NCBI GenBank assembly: GCA_016191245.1
Contig: JACPOY010000028.1
Span: 1-64,000, forward strand
Source: Gammaproteobacteria bacterium
GTDB lineage: Bacteria > Pseudomonadota > Gammaproteobacteria > Berkiellales > Berkiellaceae
DNA: 64,000 nt
Direction: 5' to 3'
Shown here: positions 44,003 to 53,849 of the stretch, piece by piece
How positions within the stretch are numbered: position 1 is the first letter of the stretch
Layout of the letters: every line of letters begins with the position of its first letter
Translations under genes and position numbers: made by a program
Notes under the pieces: generated by a model
What the model was told of the DNA's origin: nothing
What the model saw: the letters and a program-made list of their open reading frames with translations, nothing else
Database searches by the model: none

Positions 44003-45014
44003 ACGATTCATTCTTAGGAGAACGAGTGAGTAAATTTTGCACAGCTTGTTGCGGAGTTAAAGATTCATAGATAACGGCATATACTTGTTGACAAATTGGC
44101 ATTTCAACTTGGTGTTTTGCAGCCAAGGCCAACACTTGCTTCGCATTTTTCTTACCTTCAACCACTTGACCAATAGTTGATTCTGCTTCCAATATCGTTT
44201 TACCTTCGCCTAAAGCAAGCCCAAAGCGACGATTACGTGATTGATTATCAGTGCATGTGAGCACCATATCGCCAACACCAGAAAGCCCCATTAAAGTAGT
44301 TATGTGCGCACCCATCTTTATCGCTAATCGACACAACTCTGCAAGGCCTCTTGTGATTAAAGCTGCACGGGCATTGGCGCCAAAACCCAATCCATCTGAC
44401 ATGCCTACAGCAATGGCTAGCACATTCTTAATCGTTCCACCCAATTGTACGCCAATAAGATCTTCGGATAGGTAAACTCGGAAAACTTCACTATGAAAGG
44501 CATTCACCATCTGTTCGCCAAAAGCTTGAGATTCCGTTGCAATAGAAACTGCTGTCGGCAGGCCTTTTGCTACCTCAAAAGCAAAGCTTGGCCCTGATAA
44601 CACGCCAAGAGGATGATGAGGGCAATGTTGTTTACAGATCTCATGTAATAATTCACCTTGTTGCGACAAGCCTTTGGTGCCCCATAATATACCCATTTTG
44701 GGTTTTAAATATGGTTTGATGGTCGTAATGATATCCAAAAAAGCTTCACTCGGAACCATCACAAAAACCGTGGCATCTTCGCCTGATTGCAAAAATGCTT
44801 GCGCTATATCATGTTGAATGACGATAGAAGAAGGTAAAGAAATACCGGGTAAGTAACGTTCATTTTCTTTTTTATTTTGTAAATTTTGTGCGGCATTTTG
44901 GTCATGCGTCCAAAGAACAACGGAGTGATGTTGTCTGGCCAGATAGATAGCAAGCGCAGAGCCCCAAGAGCCTGCGCCCAATATCAGAAAATGTTCTCGC
45001 GATGAAGATGTCAT
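43995..45014 (-). CDS. gpsA: NAD(P)-dependent glycerol-3-phosphate dehydrogenase
   Basis: 339 aa. Reduces DHAP to sn-glycerol-3-phosphate for phospholipid synthesis. N-terminal Rossmann motif LILGAGSWGSALAIYLA, VLSGPSFAFEVAKGLPTA, and LGGTIKNVLAIAVGMSDGLGFGANARAALITRGLAE with the catalytic lysine in the IKN block. ATG at 45014 is preferred over the TTG two codons upstream. Follows secB by 16 bp, as in E. coli. Confidence 0.96.
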   Translation of the reverse strand: MTSSSREHFLILGAGSWGSALAIYLARQHHSVVLWTHDQNAAQNLQNKKENERYLPGISLPSSIVIQHDIAQAFLQSGEDATVFVMVPSEAFLDIITTIKPYLKPKMGILWGTKGLSQQGELLHEICKQHCPHHPLGVLSGPSFAFEVAKGLPTAVSIATESQAFGEQMVNAFHSEVFRVYLSEDLIGVQLGGTIKNVLAIAVGMSDGLGFGANARAALITRGLAELCRLAIKMGAHITTLMGLSGVGDMVLTCTDNQSRNRRFGLALGEGKTILEAESTIGQVVEGKKNAKQVLALAAKHQVEMPICQQVYAVIYESLTPQQAVQNLLTRSPKNESFT

Positions 45015-45030
45015 TTTCAAACTAAAGACT

Positions 45031-45504
45031 TTATTGTTTTTCAGACTTTTTTTGCTGCTCTAAATGTTGCAAATAAAGCGCATCAAAGTTAACCGGTGCT
45101 AACAATAATTGAGGGAAACCACCACGAATAACGATATCGGAAATGGTTTCTCTTGCATAAGGATATAAAATATTTGGGCACATACTTCCTAATGCATGAG
45201 ATAACTGATCTTGAGGAAACCCTTTTAATGTAAAGATACCTGCTTGGTGTACTTCCACTAAGAAAGCAACTTTATCACCCATTTTAACAGTCACTGTTAA
45301 ATGCAAAATAACTTCGTAAATGGTATCTTCTAAACGATTGGTTTTGGTTTGGAGATCAACATTAACTTCTGGTTTCCATTCTTCTCTGAAAATTTCAGGT
45401 GCATGTGGTGTTTCAAAAGAAACATCTTTAACATAAATGCGTTGAATTGTGAAAACAGGTCCTTCAGTACGAGCTTTATCTTCTGCTGCCATTTTTATAT
45501 CCAT
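45031..45504 (-). CDS. secB: Protein-export chaperone SecB
   Basis: 157 aa. [26 protein letters not shown] and the late [17 protein letters not shown] block are SecB hallmarks. It holds preproteins unfolded and hands them to SecA. A downstream ATG at 45492 (MAAEDK) is an alternative start. Part of a yibN-secB-gpsA run; the grxC found between yibN and secB in E. coli is absent here. Confidence 0.96.
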   Translation of the reverse strand: MDIKMAAEDKARTEGPVFTIQRIYVKDVSFETPHAPEIFREEWKPEVNVDLQTKTNRLEDTIYEVILHLTVTVKMGDKVAFLVEVHQAGIFTLKGFPQDQLSHALGSMCPNILYPYARETISDIVIRGGFPQLLLAPVNFDALYLQHLEQQKKSEKQ

Positions 45505-45534
45505 CCATTAAGTTAAGAATTGATAAGTCATTCA

Positions 45535-45960
45535 TTATTTTTTATCAACAGGAAGTCCTGCACCACGCCATGCTTCCATCCCACCAGCGAGGAAGTATAG
45601 TTGTGTGAAACCATTGTTTTTTAACACCTGCGCTGCTTTGGGAGAATCCTGACCCAGGTGGCAAACCAAAATCACTGGTTTAGCTTTATATTTATTTAAC
45701 AATTGAAGACTATTTGTCATTGATTCTTTTGGTACACTCAGTGCACCTAAAATGTGACCCAAATCAAAGCGTTCTTGGGTTCGAATATCAATGACTACCC
45801 CATTTTGGTGATTGAGAATATCTACTAACTGCTGCGGACTCACTCCCGGCACACCAAAAGATCGATGTCGCCATTCATTTAACAGTATTAAAAGGACAAT
45901 TGCCACAAAAGCAACTGCTAACATCCAATGCTCAGTAAGAAATGTAATATAAGGGTCCAT
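45535..45960 (-). CDS. yibN: Membrane-anchored rhodanese-like protein (YibN type)
   Basis: 141 aa: one membrane span (about residues 12-26) then a rhodanese domain with VVIDIRTQERFDLGHILGALSVP and the active-site cysteine in LVCHLGQDSP. Sulfur-transfer role unproven for this family. Position directly upstream of secB-gpsA matches E. coli yibN. Confidence 0.88.
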   Translation of the reverse strand: MDPYITFLTEHWMLAVAFVAIVLLILLNEWRHRSFGVPGVSPQQLVDILNHQNGVVIDIRTQERFDLGHILGALSVPKESMTNSLQLLNKYKAKPVILVCHLGQDSPKAAQVLKNNGFTQLYFLAGGMEAWRGAGLPVDKK

Positions 45961-46098
45961 CTGACCAATAACCTTTATTTAATAACTCAAAGCCCAGCAT
46001 TATACACACAATCAAGTTAACTAGCGACTTGAAACCCTACTTTAGCAAGCCCTAAAATGGGGGGTTATAAAATTAGATATAAATATAAGTACACAATC

Positions 46099-47631
46099 AT
46101 GACATCATCTAAACCAGTTGTTCTACTCATTTTGGACGGTTGGGGCCATCAACCTAACGGCAAAGGAAATGCCATCTCCAAAGCAGTTACCCCTACTTGG
46201 GATGCACTTATCAAAAATTGTCCATCGACACTCATTTCAGGATGCGGTGAAGATGTAGGCTTACCCGAAGGACAAATGGGAAACTCCGAAGTTGGCCATC
46301 TTACGATGGGAGCAGGAAGGGTTATCTATCAAGAACTTACTCTGATTAACAAATCGATACGTGAAGAAAGTTTTTATCGTAACACGACCTTAATCAACGC
46401 CTTTGAACAAGCAAAAAAATTAAATAAATCTGTTCATATCATGGGATTATTATCTCCAGGTGGCGTTCATAGTCATGAAGATCATATTTTTGCCTGTTTA
46501 AGAATGGCTGCGCAAAATCATGTCTCTAATGTCTATGTGCATGCTTTTTTAGACGGACGCGACACCCCCCCACAAAGTGCAAAGCACTCTTTGGAAAAAT
46601 TAGATAGCGTTCTCAAGGAAACCAACAGTAAATTAGCAACCGTTTGCGGACGCTATTATGCTATGGACAGAGATAAACGACATGAACGCACGCAATTGGC
46701 TTTCAATGCCATTGTTTTTGGGAAATCACCTTTTCATGCCACCTCAGGTATTTTGGCATTGGAACAATCCTATGCTCGCAACGAGTTTGACGAGTTTGTT
46801 AAACCAACAATTATCGATCATCAAACTCCTATTACTATCAATGATGGCGATATTGTCATTTACATGAACTTTCGTGCAGATAGAGCGCGTGCTTTGTCCA
46901 ATGCTTTGACTCAAGAAAATTATGAAGGCTTTGATAGAGGTCATTATCCTATCATCTCTGAATTAGTGACTCTTACCGAATATGAAAAAAGCCTCAAGGC
47001 AAACGTTGTTTTTCCAACCAAAGCACATGTAAATGTGTTAGGAGAATATTTACAAAATTTACATTTAACTCAACTACATCTTGCTGAAACCGAAAAATAT
47101 GCTCATGTCACTTTTTTCTTTAATGGTGGTATTGAAAAACCCTATCAAGGTGAAGAACGCATTCTCATCCCTTCACCCAAAGTTGCCACCTATGATTTAC
47201 AACCACAAATGAGTGCTTTTGAATTAACAGATGTTCTCGTTGAAAATATTTTGCAACAAAAATTTGATTTTATAGTATGTAATTATGCAAATGCTGATAT
47301 GGTAGGACATACGGGTAATTTTGATGCCACCGTCAAAGCAATTGAAACACTAGATCAATGCTTAGGAAAAGTTGTTGCCGCTTTAGAAAAAGTAGGTGCT
47401 TGCGCTCTGATTACTTCTGATCATGGTAATGCCGAATGTATGCTAGATGAACAAAACAATCAAGCTCATACGGCTCATACAATGTCATTAGTCCCGCTTG
47501 TGTATGTCGGGAAGCAGCCCTTTACCTTTAACGATACAAAAGGAACGCTTTCTGACATTGCGCCAACGATATTAAAATTAATGGATTTAAAGCAACCTCA
47601 AGAAATGACTGGACATTCTTTAATGTCATAG
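46099..47631 (+). CDS. gpmI: 2,3-bisphosphoglycerate-independent phosphoglycerate mutase
   Basis: 510 aa, the family length. Glycolytic interconversion of 3- and 2-phosphoglycerate with a phosphoserine and two Mn ions. Signatures: VLLILDGWGH, Ser63 in GQMGNSEVGHLTMGAGR, HAFLDGRDTPP, GRYYAMDRDKR, NYANADMVGHTG, and TSDHGNAE. I chose the ATG at 46099; 14 extra upstream codons have no family match. No ribosome site is evident. Followed by envC, 17 bp later. Confidence 0.96.
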   Translation: MTSSKPVVLLILDGWGHQPNGKGNAISKAVTPTWDALIKNCPSTLISGCGEDVGLPEGQMGNSEVGHLTMGAGRVIYQELTLINKSIREESFYRNTTLINAFEQAKKLNKSVHIMGLLSPGGVHSHEDHIFACLRMAAQNHVSNVYVHAFLDGRDTPPQSAKHSLEKLDSVLKETNSKLATVCGRYYAMDRDKRHERTQLAFNAIVFGKSPFHATSGILALEQSYARNEFDEFVKPTIIDHQTPITINDGDIVIYMNFRADRARALSNALTQENYEGFDRGHYPIISELVTLTEYEKSLKANVVFPTKAHVNVLGEYLQNLHLTQLHLAETEKYAHVTFFFNGGIEKPYQGEERILIPSPKVATYDLQPQMSAFELTDVLVENILQQKFDFIVCNYANADMVGHTGNFDATVKAIETLDQCLGKVVAALEKVGACALITSDHGNAECMLDEQNNQAHTAHTMSLVPLVYVGKQPFTFNDTKGTLSDIAPTILKLMDLKQPQEMTGHSLMS

Positions 47632-47648
47632 CATATGGAGTGTGTAAA

Positions 47649-48806
47649 ATGATTTGCAAAAAGCGCCTTTTTATTTTGCTGATACTTGTTATCTCATTGC
47701 AAGCATCAGCAAAGTCAAGCAAAGATAACGACCCAGCAAAAGTTAAAAAGGCGCTTCAGGGGGTACAAACTCAGATTCAGCAACTTGAAAAGACCGTCTA
47801 TCATAGTAAAAAAGAAGAAAAAAGTTTAAATAAACAACTGGCAGCTATCGATAAAGAAATTGGTGAAAGTGCTGAAAATTTACAGCTACTTCAATCGAAA
47901 ATGGCACAGCACACACAATCTGTGCAAAGATTACAAGAAGAAGAAAAACAATTACAGCATTCTACATTAGGACAACAAGAGGCATTAAAAGAATTATTAC
48001 AAGCAACCTTTCAACATTATCGCACAGAAAAACTCCAACTATTATTAGAACAACATGATTGGTCTTCGCTTGCAAGAATGAATCAATATTATCAATTCTT
48101 TTATACAGCCAGAGCTGCTCAAATTAATACTTTGCAAGATCATTTAAAAAACGTGCAATTATTAAAAGAAAAAATTGCTCTAGAACAAAAACAAGTTTTA
48201 ACTCTCACAGATCTTCTAAAATCTAATCAAAAATCTTTATTAGAAACAAAAGAAAAAAGAAAGCTTATTCTTGCATCATTATCCAATAAACTTTCTACCG
48301 TTGAAGAACAACTGTCTGAATTGCAAAAGCAAGAACAACATCTTGAACAACTATTTAAAACCTTACAAAAAAAGCTCTCCACCACACCAACTTACATTGA
48401 GCCAGCTCAAGATTTTGTCAAAATGAAAAATCGACTTATATTGCCAGTTGAAGAAACAGGTGCCAAATTAGCGCAATTACCACATGTAAAAACAAAAAAC
48501 GCTAAGAAAACCTACATTCATGCATCAACAGGTACACCCGTCAATGCCATCTTTGGTGGTAAAGTTGTTTTTGCAGAATGGTTACGAGGACTTGGATTAC
48601 TGATCATTATTGATCATGGTAACGGTTATATGAGCTTATACGGCAATAATCAAAAGCTGTATAAGGGTCTAGGTGAATTTGTAAATCAAGGAGAAATGAT
48701 AGCACGAGTGGGACAAAGCGGCGGACATGCAGAACCCGGTTTATACTTTGAAATAAGAAAAGACGGAGAGGCACTTGATCCTACCCCCTGGTTTAAACAG
48801 GGATAG
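47649..48806 (+). CDS. envC: EnvC-like murein hydrolase activator
   Basis: 385 aa. Signal peptide (KKRLFILLILVISLQASA), long coiled coil (about 30-255), then a LytM/M23 domain. The metal site is degenerate: HxH is replaced by GLYFEIRKDG, as in EnvC-type activators, which stimulate amidases at the septum rather than cutting. GGAG precedes the ATG at 47649. Sits between gpmI and ctpA, the usual order. Confidence 0.92.
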   Translation: MICKKRLFILLILVISLQASAKSSKDNDPAKVKKALQGVQTQIQQLEKTVYHSKKEEKSLNKQLAAIDKEIGESAENLQLLQSKMAQHTQSVQRLQEEEKQLQHSTLGQQEALKELLQATFQHYRTEKLQLLLEQHDWSSLARMNQYYQFFYTARAAQINTLQDHLKNVQLLKEKIALEQKQVLTLTDLLKSNQKSLLETKEKRKLILASLSNKLSTVEEQLSELQKQEQHLEQLFKTLQKKLSTTPTYIEPAQDFVKMKNRLILPVEETGAKLAQLPHVKTKNAKKTYIHASTGTPVNAIFGGKVVFAEWLRGLGLLIIIDHGNGYMSLYGNNQKLYKGLGEFVNQGEMIARVGQSGGHAEPGLYFEIRKDGEALDPTPWFKQG

Positions 48807-48881
48807 GTTTAGTTTCTCTTCCAACTTTCTATTTTAAAGGGTGGGCAAGGGTGCTCGCCTGTAAATATACAAGGATAGTGT

Positions 48882-50315
48882 ATGAATCCACGTACATGCC
48901 CATCGCTACTCAAAACGATCGCGATTTTATTAACATTCCATGTTGGCAGCTACGCTTTGCCTATCCAGGCCAAGGAAGCAGCCACTCCTGAAGAAACGCT
49001 TCCCCTAGATGATTTACAACGCTTTACTTCTGTGGTCGAACAAATTCGTAAATATTATGTCAAACCAATTGATGACAAGGAATTGTTTGAAAATGCCATT
49101 CGCGGCATGTTATCAGGCCTTGATCCCCATTCATCCTATCTTGATCCAAGCGAATTCTCTGATTTACGTGCCAACACTTCCGGTAAATTTGGTGGTTTAG
49201 GGATAGAAGTTACCATGGAAGATGGCTATGTGCGCGTTATTAGCCCAATTGATGATACGCCCGCATCACGTGCTGGTATTAAAGCAGGTGATGTTATCGT
49301 GCGATTGGATGATACACCAGTAAAAGGATTGACGCTTAAAAAAGCAGTAGAAATGATGCGTGGCGACAGAGGAACCAATATTTTATTAACTATTATGCGC
49401 AAAGGGGCAACTCAGCCTCTTAAAATCAAAGTAATGCGCGATGTGATTCAAGTAAAAAGTGTTCGCTCTAAAATCCTTGATAAAAACTACGGTTATATTC
49501 GAATTTCACAATTTCAAACTCATTCTGGTGAAGATCTTATCGAAGCTATCGCTCAATTGAAAAAGGACACGAATAATAATCTCAAAGGAATAATCTTAGA
49601 TTTACGTAATAACCCTGGCGGCATTTTGGAATCTTCTGTGAAAGTATCTGATGCTTTCTTGGATAAAACAAAATTGGGTTACAACGGCATGATTGTTTAT
49701 ACAGAAGGACGGCTCCCAGGTTCAGAAATTAAGGAACTTGCACACGATGGAGATGTGCTCAATGGCGCCCCCATTATCACTTTAGTGAATAGTGGTTCGG
49801 CATCTGCATCTGAAATTGTGGCTGGTGCTTTACAAGATCATAAGCGTTCGTTAATTGTGGGAACACAAACCTTTGGCAAAGGATCGGTACAGACTGTCCT
49901 GCCTTTAAAAGACAACCATGGATTAAAGTTAACTACCGCTCTTTATTTCACTCCTTCGGGTCGCTCAATACAAGCAAAAGGAATTATGCCTGACATTGAG
50001 ATACCTGATATTAAAATCCCTGAAGCTAAACAAGACGAAAATGAAAACTGGATCAATATCAGAGAGATCGATCTTGAAGGGCATGTTGATAATCCTAATA
50101 AAACTGACAAAAATCAAGATAAAACATCTGAAAATACTGAAACCAAATCAGCTGAAGATAGTAAACCCTTGGTCAATCAGGATTACCAACTCAATGAAGC
50201 GCTCAATCTGCTCAAAGGATTAGTTTTAACTACACCTGTTTTACCTAATAAAGCAGTCATAACGACCAAAAACCAAAAATCCAAATTGATCTTGCAAGAA
50301 ACGCAAAGTGAATAG
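48882..50315 (+). CDS. ctpA: Carboxyl-terminal processing serine protease
   Basis: 477 aa. Signal peptide, then S41 architecture: N-terminal helices (YYVKPIDDKELFENAIRGMLSGLDPHSSYLDP), PDZ (about residues 100-180), and catalytic core with NSGSASASEIVAGALQDHKR (Ser) and GTQTFGKGSVQTVLPL (Lys). Periplasmic. The tail after residue ~375 is Asn/Lys/Glu-rich and variable. GGAT ribosome site. Strong terminator follows. Confidence 0.95.
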   Translation: MNPRTCPSLLKTIAILLTFHVGSYALPIQAKEAATPEETLPLDDLQRFTSVVEQIRKYYVKPIDDKELFENAIRGMLSGLDPHSSYLDPSEFSDLRANTSGKFGGLGIEVTMEDGYVRVISPIDDTPASRAGIKAGDVIVRLDDTPVKGLTLKKAVEMMRGDRGTNILLTIMRKGATQPLKIKVMRDVIQVKSVRSKILDKNYGYIRISQFQTHSGEDLIEAIAQLKKDTNNNLKGIILDLRNNPGGILESSVKVSDAFLDKTKLGYNGMIVYTEGRLPGSEIKELAHDGDVLNGAPIITLVNSGSASASEIVAGALQDHKRSLIVGTQTFGKGSVQTVLPLKDNHGLKLTTALYFTPSGRSIQAKGIMPDIEIPDIKIPEAKQDENENWINIREIDLEGHVDNPNKTDKNQDKTSENTETKSAEDSKPLVNQDYQLNEALNLLKGLVLTTPVLPNKAVITTKNQKSKLILQETQSE

Positions 50316-50320
50316 TGTGC

Positions 50321-50351
50321 AAGGGCAGACGCTTCGTCTGCCCTTATTTTT
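50321..50351 (+). terminator. Rho-independent terminator after ctpA
   Basis: Perfect 11-bp stem AAGGGCAGACG / CGTCTGCCCTT with a 3-nt loop, followed by ATTTTT. Ends the gpmI-envC-ctpA transcript. Confidence 0.9.
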
Positions 50352-50460
50352 AAAAACATAAATTCACTAAAAAACTCAAAGTAATTGCTCCCATAAGGTT
50401 CATTTTTTGGTACTATGTGCGATTCTCGAGAGAGCTTGAGTTTAGAAGTAGCCTCTGTCA

Positions 50461-52443
50461 ATGGATTTAAATCATTCGCACCCAGAAATAAAGCAGATAG
50501 CAAACTTAGAAAAAAGCTATTTGTTACGACTAATTATCAGCGGGATAGGCATCTTATTTTTGTCTTGGATCTCGCTCCTTATCCAATTTGGTAAACCACT
50601 GGATTTTTCTCAGGAACTTTATTATTGGGCTGGCCTTACATTAACCACCCCCATTCTCTATTTTGCAGGACTGCCTTTTATTCGTTCTTTGTTTAATGTG
50701 AGAAGCTCACACTATAGCGTTGATATCTCCATTATTACCGTCTTAATTGCAACTTACTTTTATTCCATGTTTTCAACTTTGTATTATACCGATGACAGCT
50801 ACGCTTATTTTGATTCGATTCTTATTATCTTGTTTATTGTTCTCTCCAGCCGTTATATACAAATTTTTTGTCAGCGCCATATTAGTAAACTGGTGCAAAT
50901 GCTAGGCAGATTGCCACCCAAACAAGTTAAAATCATTAGAGCCGATAATCAATTTCATGCCTGCTCCCTTGAAGATATCGTTGTTGGGGATAAGCTTTAT
51001 ATTGCACCAGGCGAGTATTTTCCTGTTGATGGGATCATCTGTGATAGTGATACTAGTGTTGATGAATCTATGTTAACAGGTGAGGCGCATGCTATCCCTA
51101 AATTTGCCAATGAAAAAGTTCGCGCCGGTACCTGCAACCTTGATAAATCCGTTACTATTAAAGCAACCAGCAATTTCTCCAATTCTTACTTTGGAAAAAT
51201 CTTATCATTGATGCAACTGAACCAGTCACAAAAGCACAGAATATTGCCCTGTGATCATATTGGTTTGTGGCATCAATTAATTACTCTCACCATAGCCGCT
51301 GTTGTTTATTGTTGGTGGCTGCCATATGACAACCAGTTTGCCATCTATTGTGCAATATGTACTCTGCTGATTACTTCACCTTGTGCCATCGCAATTGCCT
51401 ATCCTTTAACAACCGCAAACTTACTTGAAGTGTGCGCCAAAAAAGGTATCCTCATTATTCATGCAATGGCGTTTTACAAATTAAATGAAGTTGAACATAT
51501 TTTATTTGATAAAACCGGTACCCTCACTGAGGGGAACTTAGTGGTCGATCAAGTCGAATATTGCAACAATGCTACCGCACAAAATGTACTACCATTGATT
51601 GCTGTTATTGAAAAAAATACTCACCATCCGATAGCGCATGCTATTGTTCAATACGCGGAGCTTACCTTCACCGATTTTCCTACCATTGAAATACATCGGC
51701 TACGCGTTTTCCCCGGTAATGGGATCAGAGCTTTGGTGGATGGCAAATTTGTGCTCATCGGCTCTGCACGTTGGTTACGAAAAAATGGTGTTTTTATTAG
51801 CGCTGAAGTCATTGAAGCACAAGAAAATCATGTGCATTGCGATCATATTTTCGTTCATTGTGCTATCGGTGGAGTTGAAGTTGCGCGCATTCAACTTAAG
51901 GATAAAATTCGCCAGGAAGCATCTGAAGTCATACAGTTTTTAAAACAGCGCAATATTGAAATGAGTGTGTTAAGCGGAGATAGACCTGTCATTGTCAATG
52001 CAATAGCAAAACAATTAGGTCAAATGTCTGCCACTGCCCAAGCATTGCCTCAAGATAAAGAAGAACAAGTGATAGCATTACAAGATCAAGGTTTTGTCAC
52101 TGCCATGGTCGGTGATGGATTAAATGATGCTCCTGCGCTTAAACGTGCTGACATAGGCATTGCAATTGGAGCAAATAATCCTATCTCAATGCTTTGTGCT
52201 GATATTGTTTTGCAAACGCCAGGCTTAAAACTGATTCAAGATTGTTTACGAATTAGCGCAAAATCAGGAAAAATATTAAAGCAAAATTATTGGATAGGAA
52301 TTATTTTTAACTGCATTATGCTCCCCTTTGCAGCATTAGGATATCTTACCCCCATGCTAATGTTGATTGGGATCTGTTTTAACAGCCTACTTATCATGGC
52401 CAATGCTTCGCGATTAAAATTTAAGCCTAAGCAAATTGCTTAA
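50461..52443 (+). CDS. P1B-type metal-transporting ATPase
   Basis: 660 aa. P-type motifs: TGEA actuator loop (DESMLTGEAHAIPK), phosphorylation site DKTGTLTEG (Asp350), HHPIAHAIVQYAE (the HP motif of P1B pumps), and MVGDGLNDAPALKRADIGIAIG. The membrane metal site reads SPC (residues 306-308) rather than CPC, and there is no N-terminal HMA/CxxC domain. SPC is known from P1B-4 Co/Fe-type pumps, so copper is not assured. Metal specificity is open. Unlinked to the preceding operon by the terminator at 50321. Confidence 0.88.
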   Translation: MDLNHSHPEIKQIANLEKSYLLRLIISGIGILFLSWISLLIQFGKPLDFSQELYYWAGLTLTTPILYFAGLPFIRSLFNVRSSHYSVDISIITVLIATYFYSMFSTLYYTDDSYAYFDSILIILFIVLSSRYIQIFCQRHISKLVQMLGRLPPKQVKIIRADNQFHACSLEDIVVGDKLYIAPGEYFPVDGIICDSDTSVDESMLTGEAHAIPKFANEKVRAGTCNLDKSVTIKATSNFSNSYFGKILSLMQLNQSQKHRILPCDHIGLWHQLITLTIAAVVYCWWLPYDNQFAIYCAICTLLITSPCAIAIAYPLTTANLLEVCAKKGILIIHAMAFYKLNEVEHILFDKTGTLTEGNLVVDQVEYCNNATAQNVLPLIAVIEKNTHHPIAHAIVQYAELTFTDFPTIEIHRLRVFPGNGIRALVDGKFVLIGSARWLRKNGVFISAEVIEAQENHVHCDHIFVHCAIGGVEVARIQLKDKIRQEASEVIQFLKQRNIEMSVLSGDRPVIVNAIAKQLGQMSATAQALPQDKEEQVIALQDQGFVTAMVGDGLNDAPALKRADIGIAIGANNPISMLCADIVLQTPGLKLIQDCLRISAKSGKILKQNYWIGIIFNCIMLPFAALGYLTPMLMLIGICFNSLLIMANASRLKFKPKQIA

Positions 52444-52524
52444 AAATTAGCTGTATTTACACATTTTTATATGTGCTAGTTCTCAATCCTTGTGATATGT
52501 TGGAATATATAGATGAGGTGCCTC

Positions 52525-53043
52525 ATGCCAACAATCACCCCTCTTGAAATTATTCTAAAGCAAAACAACACTTTAACAGAACGTGTTTTTAATAATTCTG
52601 TTGTTCCCATTCAATTTGAAGCCAAAGTCGACACCGTTAGTAATGAGCTGCATTTAACTGAAATCAAAAGCAAAGATGGGCACTTATTCACGTTTAAGCA
52701 TGAAAAGAATCCTCCCTGTTATCTAACCGTCAACTACAAAACCGATGGCGTGCATTTTTCAACACAGCATACTGATAACCAGAGTTTATTTATTTTATCT
52801 TGTTTAATTAAAGCCCATGAAAGAGCACTCGAAACACTTGAATTACAAACAGATTGGAAAATTAAGGCACAAAATATGACCATTGGTTTTAAAGCAGTGG
52901 CAATCATGTATGAGTGCGGCGCCAATTTTGATAATTTGGTCGATGTACAAATTGTTGATGGGTTTCCTGTGAATGATAAAGATCATGCAAAAGTTTCTGC
53001 TATCTCCTCCCTTTCTGAAAACAAAAGTAAACCTAGATCTTAA
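52525..53043 (+). CDS. Protein of unknown function
   Basis: 172 aa, soluble, mixed alpha/beta by eye, with two Cys. No signal peptide or membrane span. GAGG lies 6 nt before the ATG at 52525; an ATG four codons upstream overlaps that ribosome site. No family recognised. First of several unknown genes around rpoH. Confidence 0.6.
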   Translation: MPTITPLEIILKQNNTLTERVFNNSVVPIQFEAKVDTVSNELHLTEIKSKDGHLFTFKHEKNPPCYLTVNYKTDGVHFSTQHTDNQSLFILSCLIKAHERALETLELQTDWKIKAQNMTIGFKAVAIMYECGANFDNLVDVQIVDGFPVNDKDHAKVSAISSLSENKSKPRS

Positions 53044-53143
53044 TTAACTGCATATACAACAAATTTCGTAACTTCCTTCATCCCGCTCAATATGTTAGTA
53101 TGCCGCCTCAATTCAATTTTCTATACCTTTAGGGCCAAGAGCG

Positions 53144-53845
53144 ATGACCGCCATATTATTTTCTATTGATCTGATGACATTCAAACCCAAATATTTTTTA
53201 AATGGTAAAGATTCTTTAGAAAAATTAATTATGCATGAAGAAAATAACCTCAAAATAATGCATGGCGAATTTTTTGGGGCGATTACATTGCACCGCTTAC
53301 AATTCAAACTCATTAATGCCTTAAAACATCTCTTAGCGTTAATAGCAAAACCGCAAACAACTTTGCAAGAATTAATGCATCAATTATCCAAAATATCCGC
53401 GCTTTATCTTGAAATAAATGGCGAATTATCTAAAGCGAAGCGACATAAAGATGCTATTTCGCATGAAATCGAAGCACAAGAAAAGAGATTACAAGAAGAG
53501 CTTCTCAACAAAAATATTGCTTATTACGAAGACAAAGCCGAGGCAAGACATGACCGAGCCCAAAGAGCTCGCAAAGAAGCAATAGCGCAAAATCCTGAAT
53601 TTGAACTAGCACTTGATGTGAATATGCGAGTGAAAGCTTTATTGAATAATATATGTCAAAGACTTGGTTTGACATTGCTCCCGTCACTCCAGGGCTTCAA
53701 ACTCGCCCCGCATCCAGGTTTACCTTTGAATCAAAACATTCAATTTATTGAAAAATTATTGAATGAATTTAATCAGAGTAAAATAAACTCAACTGCGCTG
53801 GAAGCCAGTCTCAAACGCTTTCATCCAAAAATAAGACCTTATTAA
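53144..53845 (+). CDS. Coiled-coil protein of unknown function
   Basis: 233 aa. A strongly charged helical segment at about residues 85-150 (RHKDAISHEIEAQEKRLQEEL ... KAEARHDRAQRARKEAI) predicts a coiled coil. No signal peptide. Convergent with rpoH, 4 bp apart, without a visible terminator. No family recognised; a secreted effector is possible but unsupported. Confidence 0.6.
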   Translation: MTAILFSIDLMTFKPKYFLNGKDSLEKLIMHEENNLKIMHGEFFGAITLHRLQFKLINALKHLLALIAKPQTTLQELMHQLSKISALYLEINGELSKAKRHKDAISHEIEAQEKRLQEELLNKNIAYYEDKAEARHDRAQRARKEAIAQNPEFELALDVNMRVKALLNNICQRLGLTLLPSLQGFKLAPHPGLPLNQNIQFIEKLLNEFNQSKINSTALEASLKRFHPKIRPY

Positions 53846-53849
53846 GATT

